64,000 nucleotides of DNA from Pseudomonas luteola NBRC 103146 (lineage in GTDB: Bacteria > Pseudomonadota > Gammaproteobacteria > Pseudomonadales > Pseudomonadaceae): NCBI RefSeq assembly GCF_002091675.1, contig NZ_BDAE01000019.1, forward strand, positions 32,187-96,186, read 5' to 3'. How positions within the stretch are numbered: position 1 is the stretch's first letter; every line of letters begins with the position of its first letter. Position numbers and translations under genes: made by a program. The notes below the pieces were generated by a model, which saw only the letters and a program-made list of their open reading frames with translations, was not told where the DNA came from and ran no database searches. Of the stretch, positions 39,358-49,286 are shown one piece after another.

Positions 39358-42309
39358 CTACGTTCCGGTTACGGCTCGATCAGGTTGTTCAAAATGACGC
39401 GGCAAATTCACACGTATACGCGTACCGCGGCCTTGCACAAGGTCGATCGGGCTGTCGATCATTATGTCTCCATAATGCTCTTCCACGATGGAATAGACCA
39501 GAGCAAGGCCAAGTCCCGTCCCTTTACCAGGGTCTTTGGTTGTAAAGAAGGGCTCGAAAAGACGGCTGATTATGGCTTTTGGGATGCCGGAGCCTTCGTC
39601 CTCGACGATAAGCGTTACCGTCTGCCCACGGGCTTCGCTACGCACCTTGATCGTGCCGGTGGGTGGCGAGGCATCGCGAGCATTGGACAATAGATTGATC
39701 AATACCTGAGCAAGCCGTTGTGGGTCGCCTTTGACCCAGTGCTCCGGATCGCACAGGTTCTGGAACTCGACATCGACGCTGCGGCGGTTAAGCGACAACA
39801 GCGAGATGGCTTCTTGTGCAGTATCTAACAGTCTGACCGGCTCTGGGTCATGTTGCCGACCACCGGCATGGGCAAAGCTCATCAGTGATTGAACGATGCG
39901 GGTGATGCGGCGTGTCTGCTCGACGATCTGTCCGCTAATCTCCTGAATTTCTGCATCCGCTTCGCGTTCTTCCTGAAGGATCTGTGCCAGGCAGGCAATA
40001 CCGGTAACCGGATTACCAATCTCGTGGGCGACTCCTGCTGCGAGGCGGCCAATAGAGGCGAGGCGCTCGGAGTGAATCAGTCGATCCTCAAGCAGTTGGG
40101 TCTCACTGATGTCTTCCACGACCAGAACGTTGCCGCTGTTACCGGGGGCAAGAGGCTCGTCGATGGCCGCCTTGTGCAAATTGAGCCAGCGCTGGTTGCT
40201 GTCGAGTGCCAGGCGCTGTTTGTATAGATGCTGGTCGGGAGAGCGGAGAAAGCGTTCGAACAGGGCTTTCCAGGGCTCAGGTAGTGCCGAAAGGCGCGAG
40301 CCTACAACTTGCACTGAGTCGATGTTTGTCAGCCGCTCCATGGCCCGGTTCCACATTAGGATCTCGCAGTCCTGGGCTAGCGCGCAAACACCCATGGGCA
40401 GTTCCTGCAGGGTTTGCCGGTGGTAACGACGCAATGCGTCCAGTTCGGCTGCAAGACCTGTAAGACGGGACTGATAATCTTCCAGACGGCTTTCAATAAA
40501 ATGGATGTCTTCGGTGACATAGGCCTCGCTGCCTTCCTTGTAAGGCAGGAACGTTTCGACGATATCCTGGGCGACCCGTGGCCCCATCAGGCCTGACAGG
40601 TTGGCCTCGATACGGTCTCTGAGCCGACGTAGCGCGTACGGGCGGCGCTCATCGAAGGGAAGCAGCAGATCGCTGAGGGCGCGCTCTACTTCCTTCTGGG
40701 CGGTCTTGGCACCCAGGGGCTTGGCCAGCTGAGTAGCGAACTCCTGGGGCGAGGCGGCAATCAGCTCCCGTCGCTGGGGCCGTCTGACATTGTCTACCGC
40801 ACAGGCTTCCGCCGCGCTTTTTTCCTCATCGCTGGCTTCGGTGAACAGAGAGACCAGTGCAAACACCAGAACGTTAGCGGCCAGTGACGCCAGGGCTGCC
40901 AAGTGCCAGTTGGTGGCATCGATGTAGTAGGAGAAAGGACCGACTTCGAAGCCTTTCATGAAGCCAAGCGCCGGCAGCAGCATGGTCAGCGTCCACAGGC
41001 CCATGCCGGTCAGAAGGCCTGCGATGAAGCCGCGGTGATTGGCGGTCTGCCAGTAGAGAACGGATAATGCGCCTGGTAGAAACTGCACCGTGGCCACAAA
41101 GGCAACAATGCCAAGACTCGACAGGTCGCTATGATTACCGATCAGGCGGTAAAACCCATAGGCGGCCATGATGATGGCTGCAATCAATCCGCGGCGCGTC
41201 CAGCGTAACCAGCGATAGATATTGCCGTCGGTAGGTGGCTGATACAGGGGCAGCACCAGGTGGTTGAGCACCATGCCAGACAAGGCCATGGTCATCACGA
41301 TGATCACGCCGCTGGCGGCGGACAGGCCTCCTACAAACGCTACCAGCGCCAGCAGCGGTTTATCCAGCGCCATGCCCACACCCAATGTGAAATATTCCGG
41401 GCTCGTGGGCGCTCCAAGAGCAAGACCGCCCCAGAGAATCGGTGGAATAGCCAGGCTCATCAATAACAGGAATAACGGAAGGCCCCAGCTGGCGCTGACA
41501 AGGGCACGGGGGCTCAGATTTTCCGTGAACGCCATGTGATACATGTGTGGCATCACGATGGCCGCCGCAAAAAAGACAAGGAGCAGGATCCGCCAGGGGC
41601 CTTCCTGCAAGGGTGTATGCAGTGTGGAAAGTGCTGTCTGATTCTGGGTCAGCCAGGTTTCAAGCCCAGAGGGACCATCGAACACGGTATAGAGCGTTAC
41701 CAGGCCAACAGCACCTAGCGCGATGAGCTTGACCAGCGATTCGAAAGCAATCGCTACCACGAGTCCTTCATGACGTTCGCGAGCGGTAATCTGTCGCGCG
41801 CCAAACAGCATGGCGAACAGCGTAATCAGAAAGCAGAAGGCCAGTGCCGGGCCGTCCTGTGCCGGTGCGCTGATCAGAATGCCGGTGCTGGTAGCGACCG
41901 CCTGGATCTGAAGGGCCAATAATGGCAGAACGGCAACCACCATCAGCAGGGCCGTGAGTGCGCCTGCCCAGGTACTTCGAAAGCGAAAGGCGAAAAGATC
42001 TGCCAGTGAGGACAACTGATAGACACGGGTCAGCCGCAGAATGGGGTAGAGCAGCACAGGTGCCAGCAGAAATGCGCCACATAGACCCAGATAATAGGAA
42101 AGAAAGCCGTACCCATAGTCATAAGCCAGGCCAACCGTTCCGTAAAAGGCCCAGGCGCTGGTGTAGACGCCCAAGGACAGGGTATAGATGATCGGATGTC
42201 TGACCAGGCGGCGGGGGACCCAGCCTCGCTCGGTCATCCAGGCTACGCCAAAGAAAATCAGCAGATAACCTGCGCTGATGGCAAGCAGTTGGGAAATACT
42301 AAAGCTCAT
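39358..42309 (-). CDS. cbrA: Transporter-linked sensor kinase CbrA
   Basis: CbrA is a 983-residue hybrid of a sodium/solute symporter-like domain (about 13 membrane helices, residues 1-500) and a histidine kinase. After the membrane part comes a linker region (residues about 530-610), a PAS-like segment ([20 protein letters not shown]) and the dimerisation domain with VAHEIGNP, His about 762. The ATPase has N box [12 protein letters not shown] and G boxes DEGSGIP and [12 protein letters not shown] 42309 and 42315 are both possible; both overlap the end of cbrX, implying translational coupling. Confidence 0.95.
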   Translation of the reverse strand: MSFSISQLLAISAGYLLIFFGVAWMTERGWVPRRLVRHPIIYTLSLGVYTSAWAFYGTVGLAYDYGYGFLSYYLGLCGAFLLAPVLLYPILRLTRVYQLSSLADLFAFRFRSTWAGALTALLMVVAVLPLLALQIQAVATSTGILISAPAQDGPALAFCFLITLFAMLFGARQITARERHEGLVVAIAFESLVKLIALGAVGLVTLYTVFDGPSGLETWLTQNQTALSTLHTPLQEGPWRILLLVFFAAAIVMPHMYHMAFTENLSPRALVSASWGLPLFLLLMSLAIPPILWGGLALGAPTSPEYFTLGVGMALDKPLLALVAFVGGLSAASGVIIVMTMALSGMVLNHLVLPLYQPPTDGNIYRWLRWTRRGLIAAIIMAAYGFYRLIGNHSDLSSLGIVAFVATVQFLPGALSVLYWQTANHRGFIAGLLTGMGLWTLTMLLPALGFMKGFEVGPFSYYIDATNWHLAALASLAANVLVFALVSLFTEASDEEKSAAEACAVDNVRRPQRRELIAASPQEFATQLAKPLGAKTAQKEVERALSDLLLPFDERRPYALRRLRDRIEANLSGLMGPRVAQDIVETFLPYKEGSEAYVTEDIHFIESRLEDYQSRLTGLAAELDALRRYHRQTLQELPMGVCALAQDCEILMWNRAMERLTNIDSVQVVGSRLSALPEPWKALFERFLRSPDQHLYKQRLALDSNQRWLNLHKAAIDEPLAPGNSGNVLVVEDISETQLLEDRLIHSERLASIGRLAAGVAHEIGNPVTGIACLAQILQEEREADAEIQEISGQIVEQTRRITRIVQSLMSFAHAGGRQHDPEPVRLLDTAQEAISLLSLNRRSVDVEFQNLCDPEHWVKGDPQRLAQVLINLLSNARDASPPTGTIKVRSEARGQTVTLIVEDEGSGIPKAIISRLFEPFFTTKDPGKGTGLGLALVYSIVEEHYGDIMIDSPIDLVQGRGTRIRVNLPRHFEQPDRAVTGT

Positions 42310-42475
42310 CGGCATCGCGTTGGCTCTGAAGAATAAAAGTAACCACGATCAGAATCAGCCAGAGCAGGTAAGGGCGATACCAGGCACCAGTCGGGTCGAT
42401 CCACCAATCCATGATGGCAGGGGAAAACAGGTAGATGCCCACAACCAGGAGCAGGACCAACCGGTAGATATACAT
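42299..42475 (-). CDS. cbrX: Small membrane protein CbrX
   Basis: A 58-codon ORF, MYIYRLVLLLVVGIYLFSPA to QSQRDADEL, overlaps the cbrA start by 11-17 bases in another frame. It has two hydrophobic segments (RLVLLLVVGIYLFSPAIM and LLWLILIVVTFIL) separated by the tryptophan-rich DWWIDPTGAWYRPY. A small protein in this place, named cbrX in pseudomonads, is translationally coupled to cbrA as I recall. A second frame over the same bases (start 42533) encodes an unlikely protein. Confidence 0.85.
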   Translation of the reverse strand: MYIYRLVLLLVVGIYLFSPAIMDWWIDPTGAWYRPYLLWLILIVVTFILQSQRDADEL

Positions 42476-42579
42476 ACTGCATTCTCAAATAGGCCTTGGC
42501 TGGATGGTAGCCGATGGATGGGGGAGCCTGCATCCGTTAGCGCAGGTCTGCCTTATCCGTTTTGAGACAATCTGCGTTG

Positions 42580-43467
42580 TTACCGGAGTTCAGCTTCGGC
42601 AAGTGTATGGGTATGTGGTATCCGGGCAGGCTGCCAGGATTGTATACCCCAGGCCAGAATCTCTCGAGCATTGGCGCCATGGAGCTCGGAGGATGGCTGC
42701 TGGCCTAGCGCACGCAGGGCTCTGAGCAGTAGCGGTCCGGCTTGATCGTGCGGAAGAGGCGGGGAGCGGTACGATTTGCCCAGCTTGTGTCCGTCAGGCT
42801 GAATGATCAGCGGGACGTGCAGGTAGCGAGGCTGGGGAAAGCCTAGCAGTTCCTGCAGATAGAGCTGACGCGGCGTGGAGTCGAGAAGGTCTGCACCTCG
42901 GACGATATCGGTAATGCCCTGCCAGGCATCATCCAGTACCACGGCGAGCTGATACGCAAACAAGCCATCACGCCTGCGAATGACAAAATCACCCACCTCC
43001 CGGCCAAGATGCTGGCGGAATTCACCTTGGACCCTGTCGGTAAACGTGTACGTCAGTTCAGGCACACGAATGCGTATGGCTGCATTTTCGTAGGGGTGCC
43101 GAGCATTACGGCAGTGCCCTGGATAGAGTCCCCCATAGCCTTCCAGCTGTTTGCGCGAGCAGGTACAGGCATAGGCCAGGCCGCTATGCAGCAGGCGCGC
43201 TACGGTAGCCTCATAGGCATCATGACGATCACTTTGCCGCTCTACGGCGCCATCCCATTCGAAGCCATAGCGTTCCAGCGTGTCGAGAATGGCTGTTTGG
43301 GCGCCTGGAACCTCACGAGGCGGATCGAGATCCTCCATGCGTACAAGCCAGCGTCCTCCTGCGGCACGGGCGTCCAGATAAGACGCAACGGCTGCAACCA
43401 GTGACCCGAAATGCAGGTAACCGCTAGGTGTCGGGGCAAACCGGCCTATATAGGATGAGGTCGTCAT
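42580..43467 (-). CDS. gluQ: Glutamyl-Q tRNA(Asp) synthetase
   Basis: GluQ-RS attaches glutamate to queuosine in the anticodon of tRNA-Asp. The 295-residue protein is like a truncated glutamyl-tRNA synthetase: HIGH-type motif APTPSGYLHFG near residue 15, zinc ligands CTCSRKQLEGYGGLYPGHC, and KLGKS near residue 230 in place of KMSKS. It lacks the anticodon-binding domain. ATG 43467 gives the family start MTTSSYIGRFAPTPSG. It is adjacent to dksA, a widespread arrangement. Confidence 0.95.
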   Translation of the reverse strand: MTTSSYIGRFAPTPSGYLHFGSLVAAVASYLDARAAGGRWLVRMEDLDPPREVPGAQTAILDTLERYGFEWDGAVERQSDRHDAYEATVARLLHSGLAYACTCSRKQLEGYGGLYPGHCRNARHPYENAAIRIRVPELTYTFTDRVQGEFRQHLGREVGDFVIRRRDGLFAYQLAVVLDDAWQGITDIVRGADLLDSTPRQLYLQELLGFPQPRYLHVPLIIQPDGHKLGKSYRSPPLPHDQAGPLLLRALRALGQQPSSELHGANAREILAWGIQSWQPARIPHTHTLAEAELR

Positions 43468-43486
43468 GGTGGGAAATGACAATCGT

Positions 43487-43516
43487 TAAAAAGCAAGCGG
43501 GGCGCCTGAGCGCCCC
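43487..43516 (-). terminator. Probable dksA terminator
   Basis: GGGGCGC (43499-43505) and GCGCCCC (43510-43516) form a stem; on the minus strand it is followed, after six bases, by a T5 tract. The gap makes it a weaker intrinsic terminator, allowing read-through to gluQ. Confidence 0.55.
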
Positions 43517-43524
43517 TTGATCGA

Positions 43525-43968
43525 TCAGGAACCGATCTGCTTTTCCTTGATTTCCGCCAGTGTCTTGCAGTCGATGCACAGACTGGCAGTCGGACGGGCT
43601 TCAAGGCGGCGGATACCGATTTCGATACCGCAAGAGTCGCACCAGCCGTATTCGTTGTCTTCGATCAGCTGAAGCGTCTCGTCGATCTTCTTGATCAGCT
43701 TGCGCTCACGATCACGGGTACGTAGCTCGAAGCTGAACTCTTCTTCCTGGGTCGCACGGTCGGCCGGGTCGGCATGGCTGCCGGCATCTTCCTTCATGTG
43801 ACTTACAGTGCGGTCTACTTCTTCCCGCAGTTCCTGCTTCCATTTATTCAGGATGTTAGTGAAATGGGCGCGCATGCGCTCACTCATGTACTCCTCGCCA
43901 GACTCCTCCTGATAAGGTTCGAAGCCACGGGTCAAAGGGGTGTTTTGCTGTTTTTCGTCGGTCGCCAT
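43525..43968 (-). CDS. dksA: RNA polymerase-binding factor DksA
   Basis: DksA acts with ppGpp in the secondary channel of RNA polymerase to reset transcription in the stringent response. The 147-residue protein has the coiled-coil with the acidic tip DPADRATQEEE near residues 67-77 and a C4 zinc finger, Cys110, Cys113, Cys131 and Cys134. The start ATG 43968 has GAGAGGG upstream. Confidence 0.96.
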   Translation of the reverse strand: MATDEKQQNTPLTRGFEPYQEESGEEYMSERMRAHFTNILNKWKQELREEVDRTVSHMKEDAGSHADPADRATQEEEFSFELRTRDRERKLIKKIDETLQLIEDNEYGWCDSCGIEIGIRRLEARPTASLCIDCKTLAEIKEKQIGS

Positions 43969-44206
43969 GGATGACCCTCTCACTTTCGCTAATCCTGTCC
44001 GCAGGCTGGATACGTCTACTGGGCAAGAGGCCCCCGCGGATGCAAGCGGGCGAACTTACCAGAAGCCTTGGTGCGGCGCTACTACCTGAAGTCCTTGTTA
44101 TCAAGCCCCAAGGCATATCTTGTGGGTCTTGCTCGAATTATATGTATTGGTGCCGTCTTTATAGCCTTGGTTAGAATCCCCTCTCTTTAACAAGTTCGGA
44201 TAGACC
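43969..44206. promoter_or_regulatory. Divergent dksA/aminotransferase promoter region
   Basis: A 238-base gap between divergently transcribed genes must carry both promoters. On the plus strand TATAGCC near 44159 and TTAGAAT near 44171 are possible -10 elements. No strong operator or RNA structure is evident. Confidence 0.35.
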
Positions 44207-45379
44207 ATGACCAAATCATTTAGTGCGCGTAGCCGTGCCATTGAGCCCTTCCATGTCATGGCCCTGCTGGCTCGTGCCAATCAGTTACAGGCCGCTGGAC
44301 ATGATGTCATTCATCTGGAGATCGGCGAGCCGGATTTCACGACAGCAGAACCCATCGTCCAGGCTGGTCAGGCGGCGCTGGCGAATGGTAATACCCGTTA
44401 CACCGCTGCGCGAGGTCTGCCTGAGCTGCGCGAAGCCATTGCCGAATTCTATGCCAAGCGCTATGCCGTCAATATTGATCCCGAACGCATTATGATTACG
44501 CCCGGAGGCTCAGGCGCACTTCTGCTAACCAGTGCGCTTCTGGTCGACCCGGGCAAGCACTGGCTGATGGCTGATCCCGGTTATCCCTGTAATCGCCATT
44601 TCCTGCGCCTGATCGAAGGGGCGGCCCAGTTGGTCCCGGCTGGTCCGCAGACGCGCTACCAGTTGACGCCCGAGCTCGTCGACGCCCATTGGACGCAAGA
44701 CAGCGTAGGTGCTCTAGTAGCATCGCCTGCCAATCCCACGGGAACGGTCCTGCACAGGGATGAGTTGGAGGCGCTCTCCAGGAGTCTATCCACGCGAGGC
44801 GGTCATCTGGTAGTGGATGAGATCTACCATGGTCTGACCTATGGGTTGGACGCGGCAAGCGTGTTGGAAGTCGATGACGAGGCCTTCGTTCTGAACAGTT
44901 TTTCCAAATACTTTGGAATGACCGGCTGGCGCCTGGGCTGGCTTGTCGCACCGTCGGAGGCTATTCCAGAGCTCGAGAAGCTGGCACAAAATCTTTATAT
45001 CAGCGCACCCACGATTGCTCAGCATGCGGCCTTGGCCTGTTTCAAGCCAGACGCGATCGAGATTTTCGAGGCCCGGCGTACAGCGTTTCAGCAGCGTCGC
45101 GACTTCCTGCTGCCAGCCTTGCGGGCGCTGGGCTTTAAAGTTGAGGTCGAGCCGGAAGGCGCGTTTTACCTCTACGCCGATATGTCTGCCTTTGGCGGTG
45201 ATGCGTATGCTTTTTGCCAGCACTTCATCGAGACCGAGCATGTAGCCTTTACTCCGGGGCTCGACTTCGGACGCTACCGTGCCGGTCAGCATGTCCGCTT
45301 TGCCTATACCCAAAGCCTGCCGCGGTTGGAGGAGGCCGTCACACGCATTGCTCGCGGCCTCAAAACCTGGCGTCCCTGA
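44207..45379 (+). CDS. PLP-dependent class I aminotransferase
   Basis: A 390-residue fold-type I aminotransferase of the AspC/AlaA-like family. Motifs are HLEIGEPDFTT, NTRYTAARGLPELREAI, ITPGGSGALLL, ASPANPTGTVL, VVDEIYHGLTY, and the PLP-lysine region VLNSFSKYFGMTGWRLGW with the Lys near residue 234. The C-terminal Arg motif VRFAYTQS binds the substrate carboxylate. Substrate preference cannot be read from sequence. The same gene lies next to dksA in P. aeruginosa. Confidence 0.88.
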   Translation: MTKSFSARSRAIEPFHVMALLARANQLQAAGHDVIHLEIGEPDFTTAEPIVQAGQAALANGNTRYTAARGLPELREAIAEFYAKRYAVNIDPERIMITPGGSGALLLTSALLVDPGKHWLMADPGYPCNRHFLRLIEGAAQLVPAGPQTRYQLTPELVDAHWTQDSVGALVASPANPTGTVLHRDELEALSRSLSTRGGHLVVDEIYHGLTYGLDAASVLEVDDEAFVLNSFSKYFGMTGWRLGWLVAPSEAIPELEKLAQNLYISAPTIAQHAALACFKPDAIEIFEARRTAFQQRRDFLLPALRALGFKVEVEPEGAFYLYADMSAFGGDAYAFCQHFIETEHVAFTPGLDFGRYRAGQHVRFAYTQSLPRLEEAVTRIARGLKTWRP

Positions 45380-45400
45380 TCATCGAAGCGGAAGTAGTCC

Positions 45401-46108
45401 ATGCAGTTTGATCCACCTCTGGAAGAGGGGCTTTTGATCCGGCGTTATAAACGTTTTTTGGCTGATATCGAGACGGTGACGGGCGAGACCCTGACGATTC
45501 ATTGCCCGAATACGGGATCAATGCTCAATTGTCAGGCAGAGGGTGCTCGTGTCTGGTTCAGCCGTTCCAATGATCCCAAGCGCAAGCTTCCTGGGACATG
45601 GGAGCTTGTAGAGACGCCTCACGGGCGGCTCGCCTGCATCAATACCAGCAGAGCGAACCGGTTGGTGGAGGAAGCGCTATTGGCTGGGGCAATTCCAGAA
45701 CTTGCCGGCTTTAGCGCGTTGCGTCGTGAGGTGGCTTATGGCGCTGAAAATAGCCGGGCGGATTTTCGTTTGACGTATCCCTCAGGAGAGGTTTTTGTCG
45801 AGGTGAAGAGCGTAACGCTCGGCTACAACATGGACTGTGTGGCAGCTTTCCCAGACGCCGTTACGGTTCGGGGAGCCAAGCATCTACGTGAATTGTCGGC
45901 GCTGGCGCGTGAGGGCGCGCGTGCGGTGCTGTTGTATTGCGTCAATCTCACAGGTATCGAGGCGGTTCGTCCTGCCGATGATATCGATCCTGCCTACGGA
46001 CGTGCATTGCGAGAGGCGCTGGAGGCCGGAGTCGAGATTCTGGCTTACGGTGCTGATATTACGCCACAGGCCATACAGGTGACTCGTCGGCTTAAGGTCG
46101 TGATGTAA
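45401..46108 (+). CDS. sfsA: DNA/RNA nuclease SfsA
   Basis: A 235-residue SfsA-family protein, first described in E. coli as a stimulator of sugar fermentation genes and now annotated as a nuclease-fold protein. The pattern [28 protein letters not shown] at the start, [22 protein letters not shown] and [11 protein letters not shown] (PD-ExK-like core) supports this. It follows the aminotransferase by 21 bases and is likely co-transcribed. Confidence 0.93.
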   Translation: MQFDPPLEEGLLIRRYKRFLADIETVTGETLTIHCPNTGSMLNCQAEGARVWFSRSNDPKRKLPGTWELVETPHGRLACINTSRANRLVEEALLAGAIPELAGFSALRREVAYGAENSRADFRLTYPSGEVFVEVKSVTLGYNMDCVAAFPDAVTVRGAKHLRELSALAREGARAVLLYCVNLTGIEAVRPADDIDPAYGRALREALEAGVEILAYGADITPQAIQVTRRLKVVM

Positions 46109-46432
46109 CTCTCGGTGGGATGAGCACGACCACGCCGTTGTGCCCTTCACTGGGCACGAATGAGTCATGACGGTGCAGCGACTAATGGATTCAGTAATGT
46201 GAGGCCGACTGATTCCGGTGTGCATGGAGAAAATGCGGGCCGGCAGCGGCTCTTGCCTGAATCCTGTTCAGCGAGTCAGGTTTGGCATATCCCGTGCTTA
46301 CGCTCCCTCCCACTTTACAAACGTATCAATACGTAACCTTTTTGTAATGCGGTTACTCCGCACAGGGTAAAGCCTATGGCCTTCTGCTGTGCCTAATCTG
46401 GCGGTGATGTAACCCTTTGAAGGAGTGCAACA
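46109..46432 (+). promoter_or_regulatory. Regulatory region upstream of tsx
   Basis: This 324-base gap holds no gene. It contains a hairpin GTGCCC/GGGCAC (around 46140-46157) that may end sfsA. A candidate sigma-54 element, TGGCATATCCCGTGC, lies at 46283-46297 with correct GG/GC spacing. A perfect dyad, ACGTAT-CA-ATACGT, lies at 46321-46334, about 24 bases downstream of that element. A Shine-Dalgarno AAGGAG lies at 46420-46425. The dyad looks like a repressor operator. Whether the -24/-12 element is real is uncertain. Confidence 0.45.
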
Positions 46433-47413
46433 TTGGAGTACGCGGTTATTTCTCGTTTCTTTACCTGTTTACCTATGACCAAGCGGACTCAAAAGGTCTT
46501 GTTAGGTGTCTCGCTGACTGCAGGCATTGGCATGCCCGTGTTTGGAGCGACGCCACCTGCGCAAGGAGAGGAGAGTGCCCAGGGCGAGGACCTCAGCTAC
46601 GAAGTCGCTCCGCCGGAGAAAGGAACCTATCTGTCCTCCTGGTATAACCAGAACGTGACACTGATCGGTAGCAAGGACATCAGCTTCGGTCCACGTCCCG
46701 TCGATGATATCTATCTCGAATATGAATATTTCGGGCGTAAAGGGCCTTTCGAGCTCTATGGGTATGTCGATATTCCCAAGGTATTGGGGATTGGTAACAG
46801 TCACGACAGCGGCGTATGGGATAAAGGCTCTCCCGTGTTCATGGAGCATGAGCCGCGGGTATCCATCGATGAGCTGCTGGGTCGCAAGCTGGGGTTCGGC
46901 CCTTTCAAGGAGTTCTATGTTGCGTTTGACTGGATTTATGATCACGGCCATAACCGCGAGAACCGGGGCAACACGCTTTATAGCGGCCTGGGAACGGATA
47001 TCGAGACGGGGACGCGTCTCAACCTCTCCGCTAACCTGTATGTGCGTCGTCAGTGGGAAAATTATGGCGCTGCCAATGAAAACTCCTGGGATGGCTACCG
47101 GGCGCAGCTAAAGTACATTCTACCCTTGGGGACGTTCGACAACGGAGCGTCCCTAACATATGTCGGCTTTACCAACGTTGACTTCGGCTCGGATCTGCAC
47201 GACAAGGCAGGCCCTGCTCGTACCGCCAACGCGACCGTCGCTACCAACGTCGTTTTGTATTCCTTTACGCACCTGCGCCTGATGGCAGTAGGGCGCTATT
47301 TCCATAATGGCGGACAATGGAAGGATGGCACCGAACTGAATTTTGGTGATGGCCCCTTCAGGGCTCGCTCGAACGGTTGGGGCTATTACTTCGGCGTGGG
47401 TTATCAATTCTGA
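46433..47413 (+). CDS. Tsx-type nucleoside-specific outer-membrane channel
   Basis: A 326-residue outer-membrane protein of the Tsx family, passive channels for nucleosides. It has a signal sequence (MTKRTQKVLLGVSLTAGIGM region, cleavage after VFGA), many alternating beta strands ending in the aromatic terminal residues GYYFGVGYQF, and YLEYEYFGRKGPFELYGYVDIPK. The TTG start at 46433 has a strong AAGGAG; an internal ATG at 46475 would give a more normal signal peptide but has no ribosome binding site. It precedes cdd, nupC and deoA, which fits nucleoside uptake. Confidence 0.87.
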   Translation: MEYAVISRFFTCLPMTKRTQKVLLGVSLTAGIGMPVFGATPPAQGEESAQGEDLSYEVAPPEKGTYLSSWYNQNVTLIGSKDISFGPRPVDDIYLEYEYFGRKGPFELYGYVDIPKVLGIGNSHDSGVWDKGSPVFMEHEPRVSIDELLGRKLGFGPFKEFYVAFDWIYDHGHNRENRGNTLYSGLGTDIETGTRLNLSANLYVRRQWENYGAANENSWDGYRAQLKYILPLGTFDNGASLTYVGFTNVDFGSDLHDKAGPARTANATVATNVVLYSFTHLRLMAVGRYFHNGGQWKDGTELNFGDGPFRARSNGWGYYFGVGYQF

Positions 47414-47471
47414 TTCATAAAACGAGGCTGGAACGTTTAAAGTGCCGGCCTTTTATCTGCGAGGACCTTTT

Positions 47472-47885
47472 ATGAGCGAGCATGCCGCCACTGAGCATGA
47501 ACAATTGTTGGAAGAAGCCAAGCTGGCTGCTGACCAAACTTACTCACCGTATTCTCAGTTTCCAGTGGGCGCTGCACTGTTGACCGAGGACGGGCGCGTA
47601 ATTCATGGCGTAAACGTCGAAAATATTTCCTACGGCCTCACCAACTGTGCCGAGCGTAGCGCATTGTTTTCGGCCATCAGTCAGGGATTTGCTCCACGCA
47701 GCTTCAAGGCAATTGCCGTTTATGCTCCCAAGGTTCCTCTGATCAGCCCGTGCGGTGCCTGTCGTCAGGTCCTGCTCGAACTTATGGCGCCTGATGCAGT
47801 GATCATCTGCCAGGGTAGCGACGCGTCGGCCACCAAGGTCTGGACACTCAAGGAATTGCTTCCGGGCGCCTTTGATTCTTTCTAA
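47472..47885 (+). CDS. cdd: Cytidine deaminase
   Basis: Cdd deaminates cytidine and deoxycytidine to uridine and deoxyuridine. The 137-residue, small tetrameric-type enzyme shows YSPYSQFPVGAALL, the zinc and proton-shuttle motif NCAERSAL (Cys59, Glu61) and PCGACRQVL (Cys94, Cys97). ATG 47472 follows GAGG at proper distance. It lies between the Tsx channel and the nucleoside transporter. Confidence 0.95.
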   Translation: MSEHAATEHEQLLEEAKLAADQTYSPYSQFPVGAALLTEDGRVIHGVNVENISYGLTNCAERSALFSAISQGFAPRSFKAIAVYAPKVPLISPCGACRQVLLELMAPDAVIICQGSDASATKVWTLKELLPGAFDSF

Positions 47886-47951
47886 CGTCACCGAAGGCTT
47901 GCCGGCGTTCGAGTCGGCGCTTGAGGTCCTATTGTGTTCGGAGACAACACC

Positions 47952-49217
47952 ATGATCAGTCTTGTCGGGATGGCTGTGCTCGTCGCTATTGCCGTCGTGC
48001 TATCCAGCCATCGCCGCGCTATCCGGCCGCGTACGGTTCTCTGTGCCTTTGGCATTCAGGTCGCGCTGGGGGCCTTTGCACTCTACATCCCCTGGGGCCA
48101 GACCGTGTTGGCATCGATCTCCAGTGGCGTCTCGTCGCTACAGCTCTATGCGGACAAGGGCATCGAGTTTCTCTTTGGCGGTTTGAGCAGTGCACGCATG
48201 TTCGAGGTGTTCGGCAATGGCGGCTTTGTATTTGCCATCAAAGTACTGCCGGTCATTGTCTTCTTTGGAAGCTTTATTTCCGTACTCTACTACCTAGGCA
48301 TCATGGGCTGGATCATTCGGCTGATCGGAGGGGGCTTGAGGCTGATGCTGGGGACCAGCCGGATTGAATCGATGGCAGTAACGTCGGCCATCTTTATTGG
48401 TCAGTCTGAGGTACCGCTTGTCGTTCGGCCATTTATCGCCGATATGACCCGGTCAGAGTTATTTGCAGTGATGGTTGGCGGGTTTGCAGCCGTTGCCGGA
48501 TCGGTATTGCTGGGCTATGCCGGGCTGGGTGTTGATCTCAAATATCTGATCGCTGCCAGCTTCATGGCTGCACCGGGAGGCTTGCTTATGGCCAAGCTGA
48601 TGGAGCCTGAAACCGAGGCGACCCGGGACGAAACCATTGTGGGTAATCTGGGGCAGGGCGAGAACCGGCCAGCCAATGTCATTGATGCCGCCGCAGAAGG
48701 CGCTCAGGCGGGTTTGAAGCTTGCCGTGGCCGTAGGCGCAATGCTGCTGTCGTTCATTGCACTCATTGCCATGCTTAACGGATTGCTCGGCTGGGCTGGC
48801 AGTTGGCTGGGTTATCCGCAGATTACGATGCAGCTAATTTTGGGTTATCTGCTGGCGCCTGTCGCATTTCTCCTCGGCGTGCCGTGGAATGAAGCGGTTC
48901 AGGCAGGCGGTTTCATTGGCCAGAAAATTGTTCTGAATGAGTTCGTGGCCTATGTGGATCTTGCCAACTATATGGATCCTGCCAAGGCGGCTGCTGCAGG
49001 CGTGCAGGTCTTGTCTACCCATACACAAATCATTGTGACTTTTGCTTTGTGCGGCTTCGCCAATTTGGCATCCATTGCCATTCAATTGGGTGGCTTGAGT
49101 TCCATTGCTCCGCAACGCCGCTCTGAGCTGGCACGGCTTGGACTGCGCGCCATGATTGGCGGGACGCTCTCTAACTTCATGAGCGCAGCGATTGTGGGAT
49201 TTTTCATCTCGATATGA
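47952..49217 (+). CDS. nupC: NupC-type concentrative nucleoside transporter
   Basis: A 421-residue inner-membrane CNT-family nucleoside/H+ (or Na+) symporter. Characteristic segments are [45 protein letters not shown] (QSEAPL-like substrate motif) and [13 protein letters not shown], with about ten hydrophobic helices. ATG 47952 with GGAG upstream is chosen; GTG 47934 is an alternative. It would take up nucleosides delivered by the Tsx channel. Confidence 0.93.
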   Translation: MISLVGMAVLVAIAVVLSSHRRAIRPRTVLCAFGIQVALGAFALYIPWGQTVLASISSGVSSLQLYADKGIEFLFGGLSSARMFEVFGNGGFVFAIKVLPVIVFFGSFISVLYYLGIMGWIIRLIGGGLRLMLGTSRIESMAVTSAIFIGQSEVPLVVRPFIADMTRSELFAVMVGGFAAVAGSVLLGYAGLGVDLKYLIAASFMAAPGGLLMAKLMEPETEATRDETIVGNLGQGENRPANVIDAAAEGAQAGLKLAVAVGAMLLSFIALIAMLNGLLGWAGSWLGYPQITMQLILGYLLAPVAFLLGVPWNEAVQAGGFIGQKIVLNEFVAYVDLANYMDPAKAAAAGVQVLSTHTQIIVTFALCGFANLASIAIQLGGLSSIAPQRRSELARLGLRAMIGGTLSNFMSAAIVGFFISI

Positions 49218-49286
49218 ACCAGGCGGCGCGGCAGTTATATGCTGCGCCTACCTCGTGATGGTGGATTAGCCCGGAGGACTGCCAGG

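Noticed and set aside
42306..42533. 75-residue minus-strand ORF upstream of cbrA
   Set aside because: It shares bases with cbrX in another frame; the cbrX frame gives a sensible two-helix membrane protein, this one does not.
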